Assembly (NCBI RefSeq): GCF_009649845.1
Contig: NZ_WJIE01000004.1
Location: 558,001 to 622,000, forward strand
Direction of reading: 5' to 3'
Length of the DNA: 64,000 nucleotides
Source of the DNA: Polyangium spumosum
GTDB taxonomy: Bacteria > Myxococcota_A > Polyangia > Polyangiales > Polyangiaceae
Below are positions 1 through 10,374 of the stretch, piece by piece. Both the position numbers and the translations under genes were made by a program. Under the pieces are notes generated by a model that saw nothing but the letters and a program-made list of their open reading frames with translations, was not told the DNA's origin and searched no databases. Every line of letters starts with the position of its first letter. The stretch's first letter is position 1.

Positions 1-1
1 G

Positions 2-778
2 ATGATCCGCCGGATCCGCGAGGTCGAGCGGGCGCTCGGGACGGGCCGCAAGGAGGTGCACGAGGTCGAGGAGGAGCTGCGCGCCTTCGCGCGACGGACG
101 GTCTTCTCGTCGCGGAGGATCGAGCCCGGTGAGTCGCTCTCGGCGGAGAACACCATCATGCTGCGCGCGGGCAAGCACCGGCACGGGATGTCGCCGCGGC
201 AAGGCGTGGAAGCGTTCGGGCGAAAGGTCGCCCGCGCGATCGAGCCTTACGAGCCCGTGAGCCTCGAGGACCTCGCGCCCGCGCCCACGCGCGCCGCGCC
301 CGCTGTGACCTTGCGCAAGGCCGAGCGTCGCGACGAGGGGCGCGTGTGGGTCTGGAACGACGAGCCGGGCGCGCGGCGCGTGTCGATCAGCAAGGAGCCG
401 ATCCCCTGGGAGGCGCACAAGGCCTGGTTCGCCGCGCGCCTCGCCGATCCCGGAACGACGCTGTGGATCGTCGAGTCCGGCGGGGAGGCCGCGGGCACCG
501 TGCGGATCGAGCGTCGCGGCGAGGAAGACCAGATCTCGATCGCGCTCGCGCCCTCGGCGCGTGGTCGCGGGATCGGCGTCGCGGCGATCCTCGAGGCCAC
601 CCGGCTCCACGAAGGCTGGCTCGTCGCGCTCGTCTCGTTCGAGAACACGGCGAGCGCGCGGGCCTTCGAGCGCGCGGGGTTTGGCCGGGTGGGCACGCGT
701 GACGTGCAGGGGACGACGGTCGTGGTCTACGCGCGCGCCGCGCGCCCGCCCGCCGCGGAGGCGCTCGATGAGCGGTGA
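2..778 (+). CDS. NeuB/PseI-type nonulosonate synthase C-terminus fused to PseH-like GNAT acetyltransferase (5' partial)
   Basis: The gene runs in from the left, so only its C-terminal 258 residues are visible. Residues about 20-90 resemble the SAF (antifreeze-like) domain that closes NeuB/PseI/LegI synthases, which condense a hexose derivative with phosphoenolpyruvate to make nine-carbon nonulosonic acids; the catalytic TIM barrel would lie upstream of the window. Residues about 101-250 form a GNAT acetyltransferase like PseH, with the acetyl-CoA loop seen as SARGRGIG. SAF and GNAT in one chain is unusual, since PseH is normally separate or joined to PseG. The stop overlaps the next gene by 11 bp, so the glycan genes probably form one transcript. 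Which sugar is made (pseudaminic or legionaminic type) cannot be told from this piece. Confidence 0.8.
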   Translation: MIRRIREVERALGTGRKEVHEVEEELRAFARRTVFSSRRIEPGESLSAENTIMLRAGKHRHGMSPRQGVEAFGRKVARAIEPYEPVSLEDLAPAPTRAAPAVTLRKAERRDEGRVWVWNDEPGARRVSISKEPIPWEAHKAWFAARLADPGTTLWIVESGGEAAGTVRIERRGEEDQISIALAPSARGRGIGVAAILEATRLHEGWLVALVSFENTASARAFERAGFGRVGTRDVQGTTVVVYARAARPPAAEALDER

Positions 779-1670
779 CGCTCCCGTCACCATCGTCATC
801 CCCTGCTTCAACCACGGCCGTTTCCTCGCGGACTGCGTCGGGAGCCTGGAGCGCCAGACCCACCGGCGCTGGCGTGCCGTCGTGATCGACGACGCCTCGA
901 CCGACGGTGAGACGCCTGCGCTCGCCGACGCTGTCCGGAGCGATCGGGTCGAGGTCGTGCACCTCGCCGAGAACATGGGCCGCGCGGGCGCGCGCAACGT
1001 CGGCATCGAGCGAGCCGAAAGCGAGGCCGTGATGAGCCTCGACGCGGACGACAAGCTCGAGCCCGAGCACCTGGCGCGCACCGTCCCCGTGCTCCTTTCG
1101 GATCCGCGGTGCGGCATCGTCTACACCGATTACGAATACTTCGGCGCGCGGCAGGGGACGGCGCGGGGAAAACCCTTCGATCGGGATTTGCTCTACGTCG
1201 ACCAGTACATCTTCGCCGGCAGCCTCTTCCGCAAGAGCGCGTTCGCGAAGACGCCCGGGTATCGCAGCGAGTTCAACATCGGCAACGAGGACTGGGATTT
1301 TTGGCTCTCGATCGTCGAGGCCGGGTACACGGCCTCGTACGTCGCCGAGCCGCTCTACGCGTACCGCGTCCACGAGGGCTCCTGGACCTCGCAGCCGACG
1401 CTCGCGCGCGCCGAAAAGACGCGCCTCTCGCGCGAGCTGCTCCGCGACATGCACATCGAGGGGTACCGGCGCTCCGGCAAGCTCCGACAGTTCGATCGAG
1501 ACACGGAGGTCAAGGACGGCCGGCTCCGGCTCCTCGGCGGCGACCCCCACGGCGCGCGGCGGAGCCTCCTCCGCGCGCTCGGTATCGCGCCTCTCTCGCT
1601 CGAACCCTGGCCACTCTTGTTTCGCGCGCTCGTCGAGCGCCCTGCCCGCACGGCGGGCGAATCGAGGTAA
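768..1670 (+). CDS. Family 2 glycosyltransferase
   Basis: A 300-residue inverting GT-A glycosyltransferase of the GT2 family, expected to act at the inner face of the membrane on a surface polysaccharide. The N-terminus has the usual nucleotide-binding start (TIVIPCFN), then VIDDASTDG near residue 40 and a D92-A-D94 metal/nucleotide motif followed by a typical acceptor-side region (NEDWDFWLS). The ATG at 768 lies inside the end of the preceding synthase gene (11-bp overlap), so translation is probably coupled. It lies in a nonulosonic-acid-type cluster, so it may transfer that sugar or a neighbouring one; donor and acceptor cannot be read from sequence. The last 60 residues are a helical tail without a recognised domain. 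Confidence 0.88.
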   Translation: MSGDAPVTIVIPCFNHGRFLADCVGSLERQTHRRWRAVVIDDASTDGETPALADAVRSDRVEVVHLAENMGRAGARNVGIERAESEAVMSLDADDKLEPEHLARTVPVLLSDPRCGIVYTDYEYFGARQGTARGKPFDRDLLYVDQYIFAGSLFRKSAFAKTPGYRSEFNIGNEDWDFWLSIVEAGYTASYVAEPLYAYRVHEGSWTSQPTLARAEKTRLSRELLRDMHIEGYRRSGKLRQFDRDTEVKDGRLRLLGGDPHGARRSLLRALGIAPLSLEPWPLLFRALVERPARTAGESR

Positions 1671-1679
1671 AAGGACCCC

Positions 1680-2300
1680 ATGAACGAGACGAAGTCCCCG
1701 GACGCGCGAGACGTCGAGCGCCTCTTCGCAAGCGAATTCGGCGCGCAGTACACCGATCGCAACCGCGCGATCGATCCGCGCAAGCCTGCGTTTTTCCATG
1801 ACCTTTTCCGGCGCCACGGGATCCGCCGGGTCCTCGAGTGTGGCTCGAACCTGGGCCTCAACCTCACCGATTGCGTCGGTGATCCCGAGATGGACGTCTG
1901 GGGGATCGACATCCAGCGCGGCGCCATCCGCGACGCGTGGGCCTCCAGGGCCGGCGGCAACTTCGTCGTGGGCAGCCTCTTCGACCTGCCTTTCCGGGAC
2001 GGTCGATTCGACCTCGCGTTCACGTGCGGCGTGCTCATCCACGTCCCGCCGGCGGGCATCCGGGATGCGATTCGCGAAATGCACCGCGTGAGCTCGCGAT
2101 ACCTCCTCTGCGCCGAGTACCACGACGATCGAGACGAGGTGGCCGTGCCCTGGCGGGGCCAGGCCGCGGCCCTCTTCCGGCGCAACTACAAGAAGCTCTT
2201 CCTCGAGCTGTTCCCGGACCTCGTGGTGGTGGAGGAGGGCTACAAGGGACAGGAGGAGGGGTTCGATCGAATCACGTGGCACCTCTTCCGGAAGCCCTGA
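1680..2300 (+). CDS. Pseudaminic acid biosynthesis-associated methylase (class I SAM methyltransferase)
   Basis: A 206-residue class I SAM-dependent methyltransferase. The start (F-x-S-E-F-G-x-x-Y-x-x-R-N) and motif I at residues 51-61 (VLECGSNLGLN) match the family found in pseudaminic-acid clusters and named for them (TIGR03587). The acidic residue ending strand 2 (GIDIQRG) and a motif IV-like FTCGVLIHV are present. It follows the glycosyltransferase by 9 bp on the same strand. It probably methylates a nonulosonic acid or the glycan carrying it, but the family has little biochemistry, so the target is inferred from context. The family match also supports reading the first gene as a pseudaminate-type synthase. 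Confidence 0.85.
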   Translation: MNETKSPDARDVERLFASEFGAQYTDRNRAIDPRKPAFFHDLFRRHGIRRVLECGSNLGLNLTDCVGDPEMDVWGIDIQRGAIRDAWASRAGGNFVVGSLFDLPFRDGRFDLAFTCGVLIHVPPAGIRDAIREMHRVSSRYLLCAEYHDDRDEVAVPWRGQAAALFRRNYKKLFLELFPDLVVVEEGYKGQEEGFDRITWHLFRKP

Positions 2301-2325
2301 AGCGCGTCGAACCGCGGTCGCTTTC

Positions 2326-3279
2326 ATGTTCGTGAGCAACGCCCATTACGGTCACCGGACGATCCTCAATCGTCACGGCGGAGTCCCCGACGGCACGCCC
2401 ATCCCCGGGATGGTGGAGCACGGCTGGAACTACGACCTGGGGGCCACGCACGAAGACATCCTCCACCCGTTCCCGGACCCATTTTACGTGTGGTCCGAGC
2501 GCAACCTGCGGAATTGCCGCAAGGCTGGAGGGCTCGATCACGTGGTGCCGCTCGGCGCGCCCTTCCTGTATCTCCCTCCGCTCGAAGAGACGATCGAGGC
2601 CGAGCCCGGCTCGCTCCTGGTGATGCCCATCCACGGCTGGGAGAGGTCGCGGGTCCTCTGCGACTTCGATCAGTACGTCCAGGATCTAGCGGAGATCGAG
2701 CGCCATTTCCGATCGATCACCGTGTGTCTTTATTACTTCGAGCACCGGGAGGAGCGTTTCCGCAGGCCCTTCGAGGCGCGCGGGTACGAGGTCGTCACCT
2801 CGGGGCCACGCGACAACAACCCGACCTTCCTGCACGACCTCCGCCGCCTCCTCCTGCGTCACGAATACGTGTCCACGAACCGCGCGCAGACGGCCACGTT
2901 TTATGCGCTGCACCTCGGCCGAAAGGTCTTCCTCCACGGGCCGGCGGCCGGCGTCGAGCAGCGTCTGGATCCCTCGGGGCAGCTCTATCAGGCGTGGCAA
3001 AGCCTCGAGTTTCCCATGCTGCTCTGGAAAAATTTCAAGGATGAGACGTACCCCCAGATCGGAGCCGACGAGCTCGGCCTCCCTTTCGTGCGGACGAGGC
3101 AGGAGCTCCGTGAGCTCTTCCTGTGGCAGCCCGAGCAGCGCCGCGCCATCGACGCGCGCGCGAGCGCCGTCCAGCAGCGGAATCGAGAGCGCATCCGCGC
3201 GCGGCGCATTCAGGCCTGGCAAGACGCGTTCGTCGCGCTCCCCTACATTGGACGTCACTTCTCCCGCGTGAAGAAATGA
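2326..3279 (+). CDS. Unrecognised protein of the surface-glycan cluster
   Basis: A soluble 317-residue protein without signal peptide or membrane segment, which I do not assign to a family. It alternates hydrophobic strands with Gly/His-rich turns (HGWNYDLG, MPIHGWERS, VSTNRAQTATFYALHLGRKVFLHGP). The last stretch, a conserved-looking polar site before a strand and HGP, recalls the C-terminal donor lobe of GT-B enzymes such as polysialyl- or glycerophosphotransferases, but the resemblance is loose. It sits 25 bp after the methylase and overlaps the next gene by four bases (ATGA), so it is clearly part of this operon. A glycosyltransferase or glycan-modifying role is a guess from context. Confidence 0.6.
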   Translation: MFVSNAHYGHRTILNRHGGVPDGTPIPGMVEHGWNYDLGATHEDILHPFPDPFYVWSERNLRNCRKAGGLDHVVPLGAPFLYLPPLEETIEAEPGSLLVMPIHGWERSRVLCDFDQYVQDLAEIERHFRSITVCLYYFEHREERFRRPFEARGYEVVTSGPRDNNPTFLHDLRRLLLRHEYVSTNRAQTATFYALHLGRKVFLHGPAAGVEQRLDPSGQLYQAWQSLEFPMLLWKNFKDETYPQIGADELGLPFVRTRQELRELFLWQPEQRRAIDARASAVQQRNRERIRARRIQAWQDAFVALPYIGRHFSRVKK

Positions 3280-4016
3280 GCGAAACGAGCCCGCCTTCGA
3301 GCGACGCCGCCATCGAAGAGGATCTCGACCGGATCCGGCGATTCTACAGGGACAAATTCCTCCCCGAGAACGCGTGGTCGACGCTCCTGCCGCGGCCCTA
3401 CCTCTACCTCCGCCAGCGCCAGCGCCGTTTACGCGACACGCTGATCGAATGTGGCATCGACACGCCCGAGCGGCTGCGCTCGGTCGACGTGCTCGACGTC
3501 GGCGCGGGCACGGGGACGAACCTCACCTGGCTCGTCGAGCTCGGCGCGGATCCTTCGCGGTGCACCGGCATCGACATCATGCCCGAGAGCGTGGCCGTCG
3601 CCCGCGAGCGATTGCCGCTCGTCCATTGGTACAGCGGCGATTTCTCCTCGACCGACGTCGGCGGGCCCTTCGATGTCGTGATGCTCCTCGCCGTGCTGAC
3701 GTCGATCCTGGACCCGTCGCTGAAGCAGCGGATCGTGGATCGATGCTTCTCGCTGCTCAGGCCCGGCGGCGTGCTCTTCTTCTACGATTACATGAGCAAG
3801 AAGGAGGTGCGCGGCTCCGAGAACTACAAGCGCCTCTCCTACGCCGAGGTCGACGGGTATTTCCGCGGGCGCACGGCGCGATGGTGGAGACGCGATTACC
3901 TGCGCGCGTCCGTCGCCAACCGCATCGTGCCCCGCTTCGGCGTCACCGCCGCCGAGCTCGTGCAGGCGCTCGGCTGGTTCAACATCGAAGGCTCGTTCGC
4001 CTACGTCCGCGTCTGA
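3276..4016 (+). CDS. Class I SAM-dependent methyltransferase
   Basis: A 246-residue methyltransferase with motif I at residues 72-82 (VLDVGAGTGTN), an acidic residue after strand 2 (CTGIDIMPES), a motif IV-like strand (FDVVMLLAVLTS) and the post-motif LLRPGGVLFFYD typical of small-molecule methylases. The ATG overlaps the upstream stop (ATGA), which fixes the start and shows coupling to the glycan genes. The substrate is unknown; a sugar or lipid-linked intermediate is likely from position. Its last 16 bp overlap the end of a convergent methyltransferase gene on the other strand. Confidence 0.85.
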   Translation: MSETSPPSSDAAIEEDLDRIRRFYRDKFLPENAWSTLLPRPYLYLRQRQRRLRDTLIECGIDTPERLRSVDVLDVGAGTGTNLTWLVELGADPSRCTGIDIMPESVAVARERLPLVHWYSGDFSSTDVGGPFDVVMLLAVLTSILDPSLKQRIVDRCFSLLRPGGVLFFYDYMSKKEVRGSENYKRLSYAEVDGYFRGRTARWWRRDYLRASVANRIVPRFGVTAAELVQALGWFNIEGSFAYVRV

Positions 4017-4879
4017 TCAGCGGCCTCGCTGCGCGGCTTCTTGCAGGCGAGGAACTTGCGCGGGTGGATGCCGTAACGCGCGCGCGTCGCCTCGTCGAAC
4101 GTCCGCTCCACGTCGACGATCTCGACCTCGAAGCCGAGCCTGCGCAGCCGATCGGGCAGGTCGCTCCCGTACCGGCGGCGATGCATCGCCTCCTCGGGCC
4201 GCGCCCGGCCATACTCCTCGGTGGGCGCGCTCCAGTTCATCGCGTTGTCGAGCAGGCCGACGCCGCCCGGGGCGAGGACGCGATAGAGCTCGCGCATCGC
4301 GCGCTCGTCGTCCTCGACGAGGTCGAGCACGTGGAAGCAGACCCAGAGGTCGAAGGACGCGTCCGCGAAGGGCTGCGCGCAGATGTCCCCGCGCACCATC
4401 GCGTGCGGCGCGTAGAGGTCGAAGGAGACGTAGTCGACGTCGTCCGGGAAGAAGCGGCGCGAGTTCGAAAGGGGCCCGATGTCGAGCACGCGGCGCCGCT
4501 CGGCGCCGAAGAAGTCGGCGAGGATCTCCTGGCAGTAGAGCGGCAGGAGCCGGACGCGATCGGTCGAGCCACACGCGTAGCAGAGCGTGTCCTCGCGGTA
4601 GGCGTCGACGTAGTAGATCGGCCCGAAGCGCTCGCCCGTCCAGCCGCAGAGCGTGCAGGCGCGCTCGCCGCCCCGGCCGCGGATCGCGCCGCGGATCTCG
4701 CGGCCGAGGGCGCGGAGGGCGCGGACGCCGTTCTCGACGCCGTCGCGGCGGCGGAGCGTGGCGAAGCGGGCCATGGCGGCGCCGATCGAGGCCGCGCGGC
4801 CGAGGTAGGCGCGCGCGCGAGAGAGAGGGCCCGGATCGGGCAGGGGTTCGGGGCGAGTCACGGCTCGGCGTCTACCCAA
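4001..4879 (-). CDS. Methyltransferase with N-terminal zinc-ribbon-like Cys pairs
   Basis: A 292-residue protein converging on the plus-strand methyltransferase and overlapping it by 16 bp. Residues C75/C78 and C100/C103 form two CxxC pairs that look like a small zinc-binding knuckle. A class I SAM domain follows: VLDIGPLSNSRR at about 131, then FDLWVCFHVLDLVEDDERAMRELYRVLAPGG, the signature of UbiE/Methyltransf_11-type enzymes. The C-terminal residues (GIHPRKFLACKK) are typical of this zinc-ribbon group, often seen near sugar-metabolism genes. The start could also be the Met at residue 36 (4774), which would drop only a basic leader. Substrate unknown. Confidence 0.82.
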   Translation of the reverse strand: MGRRRAVTRPEPLPDPGPLSRARAYLGRAASIGAAMARFATLRRRDGVENGVRALRALGREIRGAIRGRGGERACTLCGWTGERFGPIYYVDAYREDTLCYACGSTDRVRLLPLYCQEILADFFGAERRRVLDIGPLSNSRRFFPDDVDYVSFDLYAPHAMVRGDICAQPFADASFDLWVCFHVLDLVEDDERAMRELYRVLAPGGVGLLDNAMNWSAPTEEYGRARPEEAMHRRRYGSDLPDRLRRLGFEVEIVDVERTFDEATRARYGIHPRKFLACKKPRSEAADQTRT

Positions 4880-4913
4880 TCGGGCGCCGCGCGTCGACGC
4901 GTTTCCTCGCGGC

Positions 4914-6323
4914 TCAGGCGCTCGTCTGCTGCTTGCGCTCCTCGTAGAGGCGCCGCGCCGCCGCGAGCAGGCGGCCGCGCTCGTTCTCGGCCGGATCGTC
5001 GGTGACGACCTCCACGAGCGCGCCGAGGATCTCGCCCACGACGGGCCCGGGCGGGATGCCGAGCTCCTTCATGAGCTCGTTTCCCCGGATCGCCAGGTCC
5101 TTCGTGCCGAGCGCCGTGCCCGCCGCGAGCAGGCCCGTCGCGCGCTCGCGCAGGCGCTCGATCGACGCGACCTCGCCCGTGGCGTCACGCCCCTTGCCGC
5201 GCACGTCCGCGAGCGCGAGGGCGTAGAGGTCGGGCGCGAGATCGGGCGTCACGCGCCGGATCCAGCGACGCACGGCCGCGTCGGTCCAGCCCTCGTCGTA
5301 ACAGAGCAGGTGGTGCCGGACGAGCGCGCCGATGCGGTCGCGCTCCTCGTTCGAGAAGCGCAGCCGGCCGAGGATCTCCATCGCCATCTCGGCGCCGAGC
5401 TTCTCGTGGTCGTGGAACGTGTAGTCCCCGGTCTTGTCGGAGAGCTCGCGCGTCCGCGGCTTGGCGATGTCGTGCAGGAGCGCCGCCACGCGGAGGAGCG
5501 GCGCGGGCTCGCTCGCGTCGAGGCACGCCATCACGTGGCCCCACACGTCGTAGGCGTGCCACTTGTTCTGCGCGCACCCCACGCCCTCGAGCAGCTCGGG
5601 GCAGGTGATCTCGAGGATGCCGGTGCGGCGCATGGCCTCGAACGCCACGCTCGGGCGCCGCGCGCGCATGCTCTTCAGCCACTCGTCGCGCACGCGCTCG
5701 GCGCTCACGCGGCGGAACGTCACGTGCGACCGCGGCTCGCTCATCGCGCGCTCGGTGTCGGGATCGATCGAGAACTCCATCGTGGCAGAGAAGCGCGCGG
5801 CCCGCAGGATCCGGAGCCCGTCCTCGCCGAAGCGCTCGCGCGGATCGCCGACCGCGCGCACGACGCGCGCCTCGAGATCACGCGCGCCGCCGAAGGGATC
5901 GATCACGTGCCCGTCCACGGGATCGAGCGCGATCGCGTTCACCGTGAAGTCGCGCCGCGCGAGGTCGGCGCTGATGTCGTCGACGAACTCGACCTTGTCG
6001 GGGCGCCTGCCGTCGCTGTAGGCGCCTTCGCCGCGCAGGGTCGTCACCTCGTAGTGCACGCCGCGCAAGAGGACCGTGACGGTGCCGTGCTGGAGGCCGG
6101 TCGGGATGACCTTGCGGAACATCCGCATGACCTCCTCCGGCCGCGCGTCGGTCGCGACGTCCCAGTCCTTGGCGGGCGCGCCGCGCAGGAGGTCGCGCAC
6201 GCAGCCGCCCACGATCCAGCCGCGCTTGCCGTTCTCGCGCAGCCGGCGGCAGATGCCGAGCACGTCCTCGGGGACCTTGTCGATGAGGTGAGCGACGCCT
6301 TCCACGGCGCTCGGCTTTATCAC
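4914..6323 (-). CDS. cca: CCA tRNA nucleotidyltransferase / poly(A) polymerase family with HD domain
   Basis: A 469-residue class II nucleotidyltransferase that completes or repairs the 3' CCA end of tRNAs. Visible are the GGCVRDLLRG motif (39-48), the catalytic carboxylates in DWDVAT (D53, D55), the RRDFTVNAIA motif near 125, and an HD phosphohydrolase motif (LLHDIAK) with later conserved His residues (DHEKLGAEMA). The HD domain makes it the long E. coli-like architecture, in which the HD part can remove 2',3'-cyclic phosphate. Whether the nucleotidyltransferase part adds CCA or poly(A) cannot be settled from sequence alone; this is the only copy in view. It lies just downstream of a kinase gene on the same strand. 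Confidence 0.92.
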   Translation of the reverse strand: MIKPSAVEGVAHLIDKVPEDVLGICRRLRENGKRGWIVGGCVRDLLRGAPAKDWDVATDARPEEVMRMFRKVIPTGLQHGTVTVLLRGVHYEVTTLRGEGAYSDGRRPDKVEFVDDISADLARRDFTVNAIALDPVDGHVIDPFGGARDLEARVVRAVGDPRERFGEDGLRILRAARFSATMEFSIDPDTERAMSEPRSHVTFRRVSAERVRDEWLKSMRARRPSVAFEAMRRTGILEITCPELLEGVGCAQNKWHAYDVWGHVMACLDASEPAPLLRVAALLHDIAKPRTRELSDKTGDYTFHDHEKLGAEMAMEILGRLRFSNEERDRIGALVRHHLLCYDEGWTDAAVRRWIRRVTPDLAPDLYALALADVRGKGRDATGEVASIERLRERATGLLAAGTALGTKDLAIRGNELMKELGIPPGPVVGEILGALVEVVTDDPAENERGRLLAAARRLYEERKQQTSA

Positions 6324-6343
6324 GCTTCGGGGGCGGACGGCCC

Positions 6344-8443
<2,100 letters not shown>

Positions 8444-8666
8444 GAAGGAGATCGCAGAGAGAGCGGGAAGCCAGGGTCCATCGTAGCAGGACGCGGGGAA
8501 CACGAGAAGAGCGTGGAGGATGTCTGTCCGGTCCAGGCTCGACGGCGCGTCGGGCGACGATTCAGGCCCGCCCCGAAGGGCCCGCGTCCCTCGCCTTACG
8601 CCCTTCGTGTCCTTCCCGAAGCTCGCGCGTGCTGCGGAGCGCGGCCTCTGCTAGAGGTCCCGCGAG

Positions 8667-10367
8667 ATGGGTTACCCCCTCGAGGTCGCGCTCCGGTACC
8701 TGGGGAGCAAAAAACGCGCGTTCATTTCGGTCGGAACGGCCTTCGCGATCCTGGGCGTCACGCTCGGCGTGGCTGCGCTCGCCACCGTGATGAGCGTCAC
8801 GGGAGGCTTCCAGGCGCAGTTCCGCGAGAAGGTCCTCGGGGTGAACGCGCACGTGCTCGTGCTCAAATACTCCACGGATTTCCGGGAGTATCGCACGATC
8901 ATGGAGCAGGTCGCCAAGGTGCCCGGGGTGCGCGCGGTGGCGCCGTTCAGCATCAACCCGATGATGCTGACCCACGGCGACGCGACGGCGACGGGCGTCT
9001 TGCTGAAGGGCGTGGATCCCGCGACGAGCCTCGGCGTGGGGCAGCCGGAGGGGGCGCCGTTCGTCCTGGATCTGCCGAAGCAGGTGAAGGAGGGCTCCCT
9101 TGACGGCCTGCGCCGCGCCGGCGCGAAGCCGCCCGAGCGGCGGACGAGCGCGCCCGACCTGCCGCCCGTGCCAGTGCTGCCGGACAAACGCTCGCTCGAC
9201 GCGGACGCGGGCGCCGACGCGGGAGGGGGGACGCAGGGCTTGCTGCGCGCGATCGAGGAGGACCTCCGCAGGGCCGAGAAGGCGCCGGAGCCCGAGAAGA
9301 TCGAGCCGAGCGGCGGAGGCATCGAGGAGATCCTCGCGATCGAGGCCGGCAAGCTCGGCGCTTCGGACGAACCCGAGGGCGACAAACCCCGCGCGGACAA
9401 ACCGTCGGACGAGGAGGTCGCCGCGGCGGACGCGGCCCTGCCCGAGGGCGCGCCCGTCGGCTCCGTGGAGCCGGAGGGCGGCTACGCGAGCGTGCTGCCC
9501 GACGACGACGACATCCCCAAGGAGATCGATCCCGATCTCTGCGCCGACCCGGCCGAGGTCGCGAAGCTGCCGGGCATCGTCGTCGGCGTCTCGCTCGCGA
9601 AGACGTTGAAGCTCGGCCTCGGCGACTGCGTCACCGTCACCTCGCCGACCATCGGCTACTCGTACTCGGGCGGATCGCTGAAGCCGCCCGTGGCCAAGCG
9701 TTTCCGCGTCATCGCCGTCTTCGAGGCCGGCTTCGATCAGTACGACTCGAAGCTCGTCTACACCGACCTCTTCGAGGCGCAGGCCTTCTACGACCAGGGC
9801 GACACCGTCACGGGCGTGGAGATGAAGGTCGACGACATCGACCAGGCCAAGGACATCGCCAAGCAGATCAGCACGAACCTGCAGAGCGGCCTCTACCACA
9901 CGATGGACTGGGAGGAGCTGAACCACGGCCTGTTCACGGCGCTGCTCATCCAGCAGATCCTCATGAGCGGCGTGCTCGCGCTGATCATCGTCGTCGCCGC
10001 GTTCACCGTCGTGGCCACGCTGATCATGGTCGTGCTCGACAAGACGAAGGAGATCTCCGTCCTCAAGGCCATGGGCGCGACGGACGGGGAGATCCTGCGG
10101 ATCTTCCTCTACCAGGGCGGGATCATCGGCCTGCTCGGCACGACGTTTGGCCTCCTGCTCGGCGTGGTCGTCTGCAAGGGCCTGCTCGTCTACGGCTTCC
10201 CGCTGGATCCGAAGGTCTACTTCATCTCGCGGCTCCCCGTGCAGGTGCGGCCGCTCGAGTTCGTCATCACGGGCGCCATCGCCATCGTGATCTGCCTCGT
10301 CGCGACCATCGTGCCGAGCCTCTACGCCGCGCGCCTCCGCCCCGCCGAAGGGTTCCGAGCGCAGTAG
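8667..10367 (+). CDS. LolC/LolE-type ABC transporter permease with a large inserted acidic domain
   Basis: A 566-residue permease of the FtsX/MacB superfamily. The start (LRYLGSKKRAFISVGT...LGVTLGVAALATVMSVTGGFQ) is the signature of LolC/LolE, the inner-membrane subunits that extract lipoproteins for delivery to the outer membrane, and three more membrane helices lie in the last 190 residues. Family members have about 400-415 residues; the excess is an insertion at roughly 150-300, rich in Ala, Glu, Asp and Pro (including DDDD at 279-282), inside the periplasmic domain. No LolD-like ATPase is next to it, so the partner must be elsewhere. A SD-like AGAGG precedes the ATG. It converges on the histidine kinase gene with 7 bp between stops. 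Confidence 0.85.
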   Translation: MGYPLEVALRYLGSKKRAFISVGTAFAILGVTLGVAALATVMSVTGGFQAQFREKVLGVNAHVLVLKYSTDFREYRTIMEQVAKVPGVRAVAPFSINPMMLTHGDATATGVLLKGVDPATSLGVGQPEGAPFVLDLPKQVKEGSLDGLRRAGAKPPERRTSAPDLPPVPVLPDKRSLDADAGADAGGGTQGLLRAIEEDLRRAEKAPEPEKIEPSGGGIEEILAIEAGKLGASDEPEGDKPRADKPSDEEVAAADAALPEGAPVGSVEPEGGYASVLPDDDDIPKEIDPDLCADPAEVAKLPGIVVGVSLAKTLKLGLGDCVTVTSPTIGYSYSGGSLKPPVAKRFRVIAVFEAGFDQYDSKLVYTDLFEAQAFYDQGDTVTGVEMKVDDIDQAKDIAKQISTNLQSGLYHTMDWEELNHGLFTALLIQQILMSGVLALIIVVAAFTVVATLIMVVLDKTKEISVLKAMGATDGEILRIFLYQGGIIGLLGTTFGLLLGVVVCKGLLVYGFPLDPKVYFISRLPVQVRPLEFVITGAIAIVICLVATIVPSLYAARLRPAEGFRAQ

Positions 10368-10374
10368 GCGCAGC

